Shown: positions 17,561-25,776, counted from the stretch's first letter. The stretch is DNA of 29,035 nucleotides from Nemertoderma westbladi (GCA_032718475.1 JAUCBJ010003305.1:1-29035); one strand, 5' to 3'. Numbers and translations: made by a program. Notes: generated from the sequence alone by a model not told the origin.

Positions 17561-19930
17561 CAGATATATAATTGGGGGTAGCGGCCCGCTCCATATTTCC
17601 GTGTCGCAAGACCTGTTCTCGTCCAGGGGGTTCTTATTTCTGTTTGAGTGTATTGTTGATATTGTAATGGGGGAATGTCACCCTGCCCCCCCCCCCCCCC
17701 CCCCCCCACCGGTGGTATGTTTGGTACTGGGGTTGATGTTAATATATTGGGGCCCATACACCTATCCGCAATAACTCTCCCTTCCCCTGGATATATGTTA
17801 TGTCCCTGCATGTTATAGTCATACTGCTGTGCTGGTACCGGCATAGGCCTATCCACTTCTGGCCTACCTACCAGTATATACTCCGCGACTTCCGGGTTTA
17901 ATCCCCTTGTCCGCGCTACCCTATCGGATACACTATCTCTCCCAGCATGGCCTATAGTATGTACAGTAAGGCCTACAGTATGTCCTGCAGTCTGTATGTG
18001 TCCCTCCGGACCAAAGTTTAACCTTCACGAATAGCCCAAGAAGTCCTCCCCGCGACTACCGTACCCTCGATCGGCAGCTATGTCCCGCCGGGAAGTTTCT
18101 CTTCGATCCCCTCTCCTATTCTCGTCCTCACACCGGTACATCCTGTACCCCTCTCTCGGCATATAGTACACCTCGCCAGGCCGCGTCTCTCCGCGGCGAC
18201 GGCAATCTCCTGGAGTTCGACCCCACTGACTCTCCAACTCCATCTCTACTACCGAGGGCTCACTATCCGTCATCTCCGGTCGATCGTAGCGACACTTCTT
18301 CTATTCTCTTCTCTTCTTCTCTCTTCAGTGTAGCGTCCCCGCTCGTGAGATCTCTCGTCGACCTCCCGGTTAAACTCCACTGTTCTTCTTCCCTCTTCTG
18401 ACTGGGCTTGACGTCTCGTCGCTCGCCCGCTCGCGACGCCAACCTCTCTCTCTCTAGCCGGTCGGACGCCGCTGGGGATATTCGTAATCCCCCTGCTATT
18501 CTCCGCTGCCGGGTGCTGCAGTTCACCTAACTTGCCCCACGCATTGTCCGCCAACGCCTGTGGGACATTCTCTGCCACCCCCCGCTCGCCACCTATTACT
18601 TCACTATCTCTCGCTTCACTTCTACGCCTCTCCCTAGCCGACGCACTATTTATACTGCGGTCGGGTCTATTCACCCCCACCTCTCCCTCTGCCACTGCGT
18701 GGTCTAGCAGACTCTCGTCGGGTTGACTCACCCCCGCTGCTCCCTGCCTAACTACGTGGCCTTGCAGGCTCCCGCTGGGGTCTCTCACCCCCGCTACTCC
18801 CTGCGTACTAACTACGTGGCCTTGCAGGTTTTCGCTGGCCGGAACACCTGTGTCCCCTACATTAGTATTAATAGCCCCGTTATCGATATTATTTTCTAAG
18901 TTATTTAAATTATTTGGATTATGTTCTGAATTCGGATTGTTATTTAAATTATTTTGTATATTTAGGTTGGAATCGGGAATATTTTGCTCGTTTGAATTAA
19001 AATTATTATTTAGATTATTTTGCGTATTTAAATTTAAATTATTTGAATTACTTTGTATGTTTGAATCTAGATTATTATTTGAATTATTTTCTATATTTAA
19101 ATTAGGATCGTTCAGATTTGAATTATTATTACTGGGCAAAATATTATTTCCTGCAATGAAAGTTTGATTAGGGTTGTCTACTACGGTACTATTAATATTA
19201 ATGCCTTCCAACGTATTATTATTCCCCGCTTTCTGGGGTTATCGCTAACTGACGAGACCGAATCCTCGGGGTTAACCTCGGGTTCGCCCTCGTGCGGATC
19301 TGCCCAACCCACTAACTTAATTCCCCAAGCATCCACTAAATATGGCCCTACGTACACCACTTCAGGCTCCATAACCCCGGATCGCCACAGTTCGAATAGT
19401 TCGGTGGCGACCCCCCTCACTCTCGCAATCGCCAATTCCCCCTGCCCGAAACGGACTAGATATCTGAAATGTTTATTCAACTCACCTAGCCGCTGGCTCA
19501 ACTTCCCTTTGATTTACCTTCTCTCCTCTCCCTCTTTGGCCTCCCTCAATAGTTTCTTGGTGGCGTTGTAGGCCCCTCGAAGCCGATCGCTGGTTCCGAC
19601 GTCCTCTTCGCCGACATCTCCTCCTCCCCTCCTGGTTCGGTGTCGTACCGGTGGCCCCACCGTCGCCATTCCGGTGGGCCGTCCGTCGCCCTCGGCCTGT
19701 GGCTGTCCGGCGACTTCGGTACTCGTACCGCCATCGTGCGTCGACTCGTACCTTTCTTGTGGTAGACGGCCGCCCTCCGCTTGAGTTGCCGGATCGTCTC
19801 TCGTCGGCGAATCCAGCGTCGCAGGTCTGTACCGTCGCCTCGCGGCCTTGCGGATCGTTTGGTTGGTATCGTCCGGGGTCCGCGGCGGTGTCCTCTCTCC
19901 CTCTGATAGTTGGGGTTTCCTCGCGCTCAT
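17561..19930 (-). pseudogene. Long N-terminal region of the gag-like polyprotein (low complexity, broken)
   Basis: Starts at ATG 19928-19930 (G at -3). It encodes, in order: an Arg/Glu/Thr-rich disordered segment; a compact stretch (about 19181-19500, with LNKHFRYLVRFGQGE and VVYVGPYLVDAWG) that is unassigned; an Asn-rich tract (about 18880-19190); three spaced QGHVV/LDHAV-like repeats (about 18690-18830); an Arg/Glu-rich charged segment; and a Pro/Gln/Gly segment with a poly-Gly tract. It leads into the DUF1759 domain. Breaks: TAA at 19514-19516 (AAGGTAAAT, also donor-like), TGA at 18025-18027, and frame changes near 19230, 18270 and 17560. About 790 codons ahead of the capsid domain is long for the family. 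It could be a real extension or a fused separate gene. Confidence 0.6.
17686..17707 (-). repeat. C22 homopolymer (G22 in the coding sense)
   Basis: Twenty-two C on the plus strand, read as seven Gly codons within the gag-like frame (PPVGGGGGGGQGD). It is a slippage hotspot that would change the frame if its length varies, and a possible G-quadruplex in the RNA. Confidence 0.9.
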
Positions 19931-20518
19931 CTCGTTTAGGCAGTCACAGTTGTGTTAGCTGGGTATCTTCCACTGTGACGGGATCAAGGGATCCCAACCG
20001 GTTAGTTATCCTACGCGTCACCGCGGTATTGAAAGTAAAACGGGAGTTTGTTGTTATCTTTGATATTTGCTGATTGATATAATATATGCGTGATGGATGA
20101 TAGCACAGTTAACAGATTGATGGTTAAATATATGTGTAATATACCGGTAGGTAGGATATATCGATGATGGTGACCATGACGGTGACGGTGGAAGGTGTCA
20201 CCGGTATGCACTCAAACTAATGACTGAATGAAATAACTGAACTATACTGATAATATATATGTGTAATTGTTTCTACACTACAACAGTGGCCTTTGTCCAG
20301 TGGATGCTCTCCCCCACTCCTATTGGCTGATAACTTGATAATCTTGAGGTGGTTTGACCTCTAACCTCCCTTTGTGTGGCTTTGGGCCTTCTGTTGTCCC
20401 CGTTATTGGTTATGATACGAGATTGGTTGTTACCAATCTCGTATCTCCAATATTGCTGAAAAAAGGCGCCACTGCCCCAACTTTGTGAGGGTAATGCAGC
20501 GGAACTGAATCCGCTTAC
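19931..20518. other. Right non-coding arm of the 13.4-kb element (5' side of the polyprotein)
   Basis: Non-coding leader region for the minus-strand genes. TA-rich stretches on the minus strand (around 20075-20090 and 20250-20265) could serve as TATA elements, though none is compelling. No LTR partner was seen elsewhere in the element. Confidence 0.45.
20414..20445. other. Perfect 14-bp hairpin with 4-nt loop
   Basis: GATACGAGATTGGT (20414-20427), loop TGTT, then the exact inverted copy (20432-20445). It lies in the leader of the minus-strand polyprotein gene. The role is unknown; candidates are an RNA packaging or translation signal, or part of a transposase-binding region. Confidence 0.85.
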
Positions 20519-20593
20519 AAATACGTTTCTGATTGGTCAGACTATTATCTATGTTTTTTGTGCATGTGTCCAGTCCACCTTTTTCAAACACAC
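20519..20593. repeat. Internal duplicate of the right terminus
   Basis: AATACGTTTCTGATTGGTC through CAGTCCACCTTTTTCAAACAC repeats, with changes, the terminal segment 20674-20741 in the same orientation. Between them, near 20632-20646, is an inverted CTTGAAAAAGGTGGAC copy. It mirrors the repeated motifs of the left arm. Confidence 0.8.
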
Positions 20594-20683
20594 ATCTTAT
20601 TCACAATTATGTAACTAAGAAAGCTGAAACTTGAAAAAGGTGGACAGACCAATTGCTACAAACTGCTTTGCTTAATACGTTTC

Positions 20684-20741
20684 TGATTGGTCTGTCCATT
20701 GTCCATGTTTTCTGTGTCCAGTCCACCTTTTTCAAACACCC
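20684..20741 (-). repeat. Right terminal inverted repeat (58 bp)
   Basis: Reverse complement of 7301-7358 with two mismatches. It ends CAAACACCC immediately before the 9-bp duplication. Confidence 0.93.
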
Positions 20742-20750
20742 TATTATTAC
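20742..20750. repeat. 9-bp target-site duplication (right) of the 13.4-kb element
   Basis: TATTATTAC, identical to 7292-7300. Joining the two flanks restores a continuous ISL2EU-like element arm. Confidence 0.9.
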
Positions 20751-21603
20751 AATATAATTCACGACTGTTGTATTGTTTTATAGGTAGCCTTAGCAACAGT
20801 ATCCTATACTACCTTTTAGCCAATAAAATTGAGTTTAATGTGAACTGGGGCAGATCATAACTTTAATACTCGATAGACAGCTCCTTTAAATTTACGATCG
20901 AAATGAATTGCAAGTTTACAATCAAAGGGTCTGACAATTTTTATGCATATTGATTTTGTTTACGATAGTCGTATCTGCTGACATACGACGATCGGAGGAT
21001 GACGACGGTCGTTAGTGTTTTATGCATACGGGCCATTACATAAATCTGACTAATCCAATGCGAATTTGTGGATCATCACAATAAGATATCAACGATACTC
21101 TCATATCACTGTCGATTAAATATTTTCATATATACTCTGATGCTTTTTTCTCAAAATAATATGGACCTATAACACACCAGAAATGAACGTCTAGTGAACA
21201 CAGATCAAATGTCATTTTAACATAGATTACCTGAGGTCTCTTACGTTCAATTACCGTTCATATTACAGTACTTTTATCTATTGAACGATCAGCATCAATA
21301 GCATCCTATGGGAGAAATATAACGTCATATGAACATAAATTCAGAACGTCTGGACGAATAATGAATGTAAATTTACGTATTTGTGCTACCTGGGAGGTCG
21401 TTGGGTTGAACATAAATTTTTATTGGTAATGATCTAGCTAGATGTAATGATCTATTCTTAACTGTTAACGATCTGATTCCAAATATATGGGTTACCCCAA
21501 CGCCAATATAGATAGAATATTATACACAATTAATAGTATAATAATAACTAATTATAGATACTGTACTAACTACAGTAAATAATTATTGGATGTTACACAT
21601 CCA
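20751..21603. other. Right arms of the two outer TIR elements and intronic DNA
   Basis: 20751-21034 is the right arm of the ISL2EU-like element. 21037-21394 is the right arm of the outermost inverted-repeat element. 21395-21603 is AT-rich DNA without features, apart from GGATGT-TAC-ACATCC (21588-21602), a short palindrome at the edge of the LINE fragment. No genes. Confidence 0.5.
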
Positions 21604-21984
21604 CATCACCCATATCTACTCTGGCGTACATGACCCACCATTGGCTGTTGCAGCTCATCTGCTGGGTCATGCCCTGTACCCTTGCTGCCAGGTGCAGGTC
21701 GCAGTGAAGTGCCCTCAAGAGTGGACATGAGAACACTCTACTCCTAACCAGCCATTGGTAGATCACCATCTGCCTGGTCAGGCCATATACCCCTGCAGCC
21801 AAGTATATGGGTCCTTAATCCAGGACCAAGGGCGTCCTTATCCCAGAACGAAGGGGGTCCTAGTTACAGGACCAGATTTGCCCTAGTAAGAGGGTCTATG
21901 CAGCTACAGGTGGCACCTCCTTTATGCTGCATGGAGGTGGCAAGTTTTCTTGATCAATGACCTAGAATACCTGACCTGACCTGA
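21604..21984 (-). mobile_element. 5'-leader-only fragment of the LINE family
   Basis: The reverse complement matches 3341-3720 of the LINE almost base for base over its length (for example CACCTGTAGCTGCATAGACC and GGTGATCTACCAATGGCTGG). It begins at the same 5' end (TCAGGTCAGGTCA) and stops abruptly after GATATGGGTGATG. No coding part is present. It is either a fragment of a longer copy, an inverted by-product of retrotransposition, or a short non-autonomous derivative. Confidence 0.9.
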
Positions 21985-24165
21985 GATTACTAGATCACAT
22001 CCTTTGTAATAGTACCGATATTATTTCTCAATCTGGGGTTTTACCTATAGGTCTAAGCGATCATTTTATAGTTTTTTGCACAAGAAAGACACAAAAATCA
22101 TTTTTCGGGGATCATAAAACAGTAACTGTTAGGTCTATGAAAAATTACAGCAAGGAACGCTTTTTAAGTTTGTTAGTTAATTCTGACTGGGAACCCTGTT
22201 TTAAGGCCGCTGACATTAACCTTGCGTACACTGTTTTTAAAGATATATTTCTAAAGGCACTTAATACTGTAGCACCAATTAAAGAAATTAGTCTTAAACA
22301 ACGCACTGAGCCCTGGATGACCTCGGGTATTCTTAGTAATATCAGAGGAAGAGATAACTATTTGTATAAATTTAGTAAATACCATGTTTTAGCTGATTAT
22401 AATAATTACTGCAAATATAGAAACCTTGTCCAACGGGAAATAAAAAAAGCTAAATCTGAATATTTGTACAACAAAATAAGTGAGAATAAAGATAATCCTA
22501 AAAGTCTATGGTCTACCTTAAAATCTTTAGGTTATAAAAACCTTAAATCTAAATCGAATATTGTTCTGCAAGATAACGGTGAGCTGATTCATGATCATAC
22601 TCTAGTTAGTAATTTATTTAATAATTATTTTACTAATGTTGCCTCTAATTTAGTTAAGAAGTTACCGTTATCAAGTAATAAATATAGTATAGGGTCCGAA
22701 GTTTTACAAAATCTACTTAGCCTATCAGCCTCAAAAGTACCGGTCTAGACCTAATACCTGCCCGTTTTCTTAAGGATGGTGCTGAAGTACTTAAAGTGCC
22801 TATTACTTTTATTATTAATTACTCTATCGTAGATAATGTAGTACCAGACGAACTGAAATTAGCTAAGGTTGTTTCTCTGTATGAAAAGAATAGTAAAGTA
22901 GAACCCTGTAATTACAGACCTGTTAGTATCTTAAGTATTGTATCTAAAATTCTAGAACGTTCTGTTTTTCTACAGCTCTCTCTCTTTCTTCTCTACTTTC
23001 TCTTTTCTATGAACTTCAGTCCGGCTTTCGTAAATCATATTCTACAGACTTGCCTTATTAACTTAACTGATACAATTAGATGTAATAACGCAAAGGGTTT
23101 ATATACCGGTATGGTAATGTTGGACCTACAAAAGGCTTTCGATACTGTAGATCACGAAATTATGCTTGGTAAGTTAGGCCTGATGGGTGTAGGTTCTATA
23201 GACTGGTTCAAGTCCTACCTGTCAGACAGAGGTCAAACTGTAGTCATTAGCAAATCGCAGTCTACTGTACAAGAGATTACCTGTGGTGTACCGCAAGGTA
23301 ATATATTAGGTCCTCTGCTTTTTGTATGCCATGTAAATGATATGATAAGTAGTATAGATCCCGATTTTAAACTCATTTTTATATGCCGACGACAGTGCTC
23401 TTATTTTCTCTCATAAAGATCCTATCCATATTTCCCAAAAGTTAAGTGCAGTTCTAGAATCCTGTAATGAGTGGTTGGTTGATAATAAGCTATCCATTCA
23501 CTACGGTAAGACTGAAAGTATTTTGTTTAGTTCCAAAAGAAAGTTAAAGAAGGTAACTAAGTTTGAAGTCACTAGTAATGGACATAAGATTGAAAATAAA
23601 AAGGAAGTTAAATATTTAGGCGCCACATTGAATAACTGCTTATCAGGAGAAAGTACAGTGAAAAATATTTTCTCGAAAGTTAACAGTAGGCTTAGGTTTC
23701 TATACAGAAATAAAAATAGTTTGAACACCGACTCCCGCAAGTTACTTTGCTCTTCTTTAATACAGTGTCACATGGACTATGCGTGCTCTTCTTGGTATGA
23801 AGGCTTAACCAAACAGCTTAAATGTAAATTACAAGTAGCTCAGAATAAAGTAGTACGATTTATTAAAGACTACAAACCTAGGCACCACCTAACTCCAGAT
23901 GACTTTTCTGAATCTGGAATACTTAACTTAGATAGTAGAGTTAAGCAGCTACGCCTTAACCATGTGCATAAAGTGTATAATGGTAAATGTCCCAATTACC
24001 TAAAAAAAATTCAACGGAGTACGCGATACACACTCTTACAGTACCAGAGCTAGTGCTTCAAACTTCTACCTTCCGAATTGTAAATCCTTCGAATCTGATA
24101 CTTGCTTTTTTAACGGCATTAAAAATTGGAACGCTCTGCCTAATGAAATTAAAAACCTAGATAAT
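21985..24165 (+). mobile_element. CR1/L2-like LINE, 5'-truncated, first part
   Basis: It starts inside the endonuclease domain (DHILCNSTDI, then GLSDHF with the catalytic His motif) and continues through the RT to the C-terminal tail FFNGIKNWNALPNEIKN at 24113-24160. Its 3' end resumes at 25777 after another insertion. Its AT-rich composition differs from the neighbouring LINE. Confidence 0.88.
21990..24165 (+). pseudogene. CR1/L2-like endonuclease end and reverse transcriptase (broken)
   Basis: Open to 22748 in one frame: the end of the endonuclease, then the linker with EPWMTSGILSNIRGRDNYL and SLWSTLKSLGYKN. After a frameshift near 22735 the RT core follows, with ITFIINYSIVDNVVPDELK, VEPCNYRPVSILSIVSKILER, VMLDLQKAFDTVDHEIML (first Asp) and CGVPQGNILGPLLF. 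A second shift near 23380 leads to the LYADDSALIFSHK palm motif with its Asp pair, then KLSIHYGKTESILF and KYLGATLN. The third break is in an A8 run at 24001-24008, just before the conserved C-terminal tail. The protein would reverse transcribe its own RNA at the nicked target. At least three frameshifts make it inactive. Confidence 0.87.
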
Positions 24166-24166
24166 C
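24155..24166. repeat. Target-site duplication (left) of the minus-strand LINE copy
   Basis: ACCTAGATAATC, repeated exactly at 25765-25776; the last C may belong to the CTA tail. Confidence 0.85.
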
Positions 24167-25764
24167 TACTACTACTACTACTACTAGGATCGGCATGCTG
24201 CATTGCAGCTGCATTTTTAAGAATGCTGTGCCGGCTTGTCAACAAAATTGCACCGCCACAACTCCCTATCACCCATGACATTTGCTAGATCATCCGCATC
24301 TTTAAGGCCAGTGTCCTTTAAGATGCGTCTCAAGAAAGTCATGGGCTGTCCACCATGCTTATTCACTCCATGAGGCTGCCAAAGTACAAGATTATGCACT
24401 GGCTGGTCCTCACGGCGAAAGCAATGTCCTGCAAAGCGGAGGCGATTTTGTTCTAGTGTCAAGCTTGGGGGAACCAATGAGACACCTCCAATGTTATATA
24501 GTGTCTGGTTGGAGATGTGTGCATTGTACTTGACACAATGAACCCGGCGTAGCATTCTTGTGAATGTGCCATCCAGAGATTTGGTGTCCTCAGCAGTTAG
24601 AGCCCAGCATGGACTCCCGTAGAGGAGTACTGGAACTACTGCTGCTCTAAATAATCGGACCTTAAGTTTCCGATTAATTCTCGGTGACTTCCAAATCCTG
24701 GAAAGCCTATTCAAGGCTGCCCATGCCTTACCCTTTCGTATTCGAAGGTCCTCACCTGACTTCCGGATCCATGATCCCAGGTAACAGAAGTCGTCCACAT
24801 GCTCAAGCATACCATCCTTTGAGCTTATGCTCATCCGATCAGAGACTTGCTGAGGACTTTCAAAGTTAACGGTCAGAATTTTGGTCTTTCTGGAGTTAAT
24901 AAAAAGACCAACACTAGAAGCAGCATGTTCTAATGAGCTGAGGAGCCGTTGGGCTCCCTCTAATGATTCTGAGAGTACTCCTAAGTCATCAGCAAAGTCT
25001 AGATCAGTTAGGTACTTGGCAGGATTTCCTCGACTTCTGGAGCCAGTAGGTGGAGTTATCATCACCCCATCATCATTATGATGATCTAAGGACATGCGTA
25101 GAACATAGTCAACCACAATAATGAACAAGAATGGTGCAAGTGTGTCCCCTTGGAGGACGCCCCATAACACTTCAAATGGTTCTGTGTCACCGTCAACAGT
25201 AGACACAAATGTTGTCGAACCATCGTATACTGATCTGATTGCTGCAATAATTTCATCAGGAATCCCATATAATGAAAGTATGCTGAACATACGTGAGCGA
25301 GAGACTGAATCAAAGGCCTTGAAGAAGTCAACAAAGATAACAGCCAGATGCCTGTCTTTCTTTTTTGATAATTCTTCAATTATCCTTCTAAGTGCCAAAA
25401 TGGGCTCCATGGTCCCACGACCTTTACGGAACCCATTCTGATTTCCACGGAGCAGTCTCTCAATGGGATCCCTGATGCGATTTAATAGAATCCTATTGTA
25501 TAGCTTTGCAGCAATCGAGATCAATGAGATTCCCCGAAAAGAACCATAGAGTGTTAGGTTGCCCTTCTTGGGAACTGGCACCAACTTATTTGTTTTCATT
25601 TCTTGTGGGACTCTTGTTGTTCGGTACATGTCTACTATGATGGGATAGATGAGCTTTAAACACTCAGGTATTTTAAAGACCTCAGGGGGAACACCATCTA
25701 CTCCACTGGCACGATTGGTCTTAATGCTCTTTGCAGCAGCCTTCACTTCTGCAAAGGAGATATC
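24166..25764 (-). mobile_element. 5'-truncated minus-strand LINE copy inserted in the CR1/L2-like LINE
   Basis: Near-identical to 5496-7064 of the plus-strand LINE, with a (CTA)7 tail at 24166-24186 (TAG repeats in its sense), and truncated within the RT linker. The flanking 12-bp duplication and the resumption of the interrupted CR1/L2-like protein at 25777 define the insertion exactly. Confidence 0.95.
24217..25764 (-). CDS. LINE reverse transcriptase, 5'-truncated but open
   Basis: Over 500 codons open without interruption from the truncation to the natural stop at 24217-24219. It has the same motifs as the plus copy: RASGVDGVPPE, VDFFKAFDSV, GVLQGDTLAPF, LDFADDLGVL and the LLYGSPCWALT tail. 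It retains the Gln codon lost as TAA in the plus copy and the five residues deleted there, so it is closer to the active family sequence. It lacks the endonuclease and the start of the RT linker and cannot be an active element by itself. Confidence 0.9.
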   Translation of the reverse strand, partial: DISFAEVKAAAKSIKTNRASGVDGVPPEVFKIPECLKLIYPIIVDMYRTTRVPQEMKTNKLVPVPKKGNLTLYGSFRGISLISIAAKLYNRILLNRIRDPIERLLRGNQNGFRKGRGTMEPILALRRIIEELSKKKDRHLAVIFVDFFKAFDSVSRSRMFSILSLYGIPDEIIAAIRSVYDGSTTFVSTVDGDTEPFEVLWGVLQGDTLAPFLFIIVVDYVLRMSLDHHNDDGVMITPPTGSRSRGNPAKYLTDLDFADDLGVLSESLEGAQRLLSSLEHAASSVGLFINSRKTKILTVNFESPQQVSDRMSISSKDGMLEHVDDFCYLGSWIRKSGEDLRIRKGKAWAALNRLSRIWKSPRINRKLKVRLFRAAVVPVLLYGSPCWALTAEDTKSLDGTFTRMLRRVHCVKYNAHISNQTLYNIGGVSLVPPSLTLEQNRLRFAGHCFRREDQPVHNLVLWQPHGVNKHGGQPMTFLRRILKDTGLKDADDLANVMGDRELWRCNFVDKPAQHS

Positions 25765-25776
25765 ACCTAGATAATC
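25765..25776. repeat. Target-site duplication (right) of the minus-strand LINE copy
   Basis: Exact copy of 24155-24166. Confidence 0.85.

Larger units (their letters stand above)
7301..20741 (-). mobile_element. 13.4-kb Mutator-like TIR element carrying LTR-less BEL/Pao polyprotein and exonuclease genes
   Basis: The element is bounded by 58-bp terminal inverted repeats (7301-7358 and 20684-20741, two mismatches) and by a perfect 9-bp duplication. Ends beginning GGGTGTTTG with 9-bp duplications fit the Mutator/MULE superfamily best; LTR retrotransposons duplicate 4-6 bp. Between the ends, on the minus strand, lie a gag-pol gene of BEL/Pao type (19930 to 12382) and a DEDD exonuclease/zinc-knuckle gene (11080 to 8520). 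I found no MULE transposase and, on comparing by eye the flanks of the polyprotein and of the exonuclease gene, no pair of LTRs. Either a non-autonomous DNA transposon captured retroelement genes, or a retroelement inserted and later lost its LTRs. The perfect duplication argues for one recent insertion of the whole unit. Confidence 0.8.
3315..21034. mobile_element. Non-autonomous TIR element (ISL2EU-like), split by two insertions
   Basis: The left end, 3315-3332, reads C then GCCCGTATGCATAAAAC. The right end, 21017-21034, is the inverted copy with one terminal mismatch (G for C). The dinucleotide AT lies just outside both ends (3313-3314 and 21035-21036), as expected of ISL2EU-type 2-bp AT duplications. 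Both arms contain further ATGCATAAA copies (about 7140-7155 and 20941-20950) and many TACGAT/ATCGTA motifs, with TACGACTATCGTAA shared in inverted orientation. Without the insertions it is under 600 bp and has no coding capacity. It was interrupted first or later by the LINE at 3339 and by the 13.4-kb element at 7301. Superfamily assignment rests only on the AT duplication and end shape. Confidence 0.6.
2309..21394. mobile_element. Possible outermost inverted-repeat element, split by later insertions
   Basis: CCCAGGTAGCAC at 2309-2320 is repeated in inverted orientation at 21383-21394 (GTGCTACCTGGG). Both arms just inside these ends are rich in ACGTTCA/GAACGT motifs, which argues against pure coincidence. 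Without the later insertions the element would be about 1.4 kb, consistent with a non-autonomous DNA element. The terminal repeat is only 12 bp and no convincing target duplication is visible, so the call is tentative. The host intron resumes outside these ends. Confidence 0.45.

Noticed and set aside
15010-18027. In-frame TGA codons as selenocysteine or programmed readthrough sites
   Set aside because: TAA, TAG and frameshifts are also present, and the TGA sites fit CpG decay. No insertion element was recognised. Kept only as an alternative in the finding.
7520-20500. LTRs bounding the BEL/Pao genes
   Set aside because: Compared the 19931-20520 flank with 7520-8500 and 11081-12381 by eye and found no matching blocks. 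A dotplot would be decisive.
2284-21502. GTTGGGGTAA at 2286-2295 and its inverted copy near 21490-21500 as yet another outer terminal repeat
   Set aside because: Only 10 bases with no further similarity or duplication around it; probably chance.
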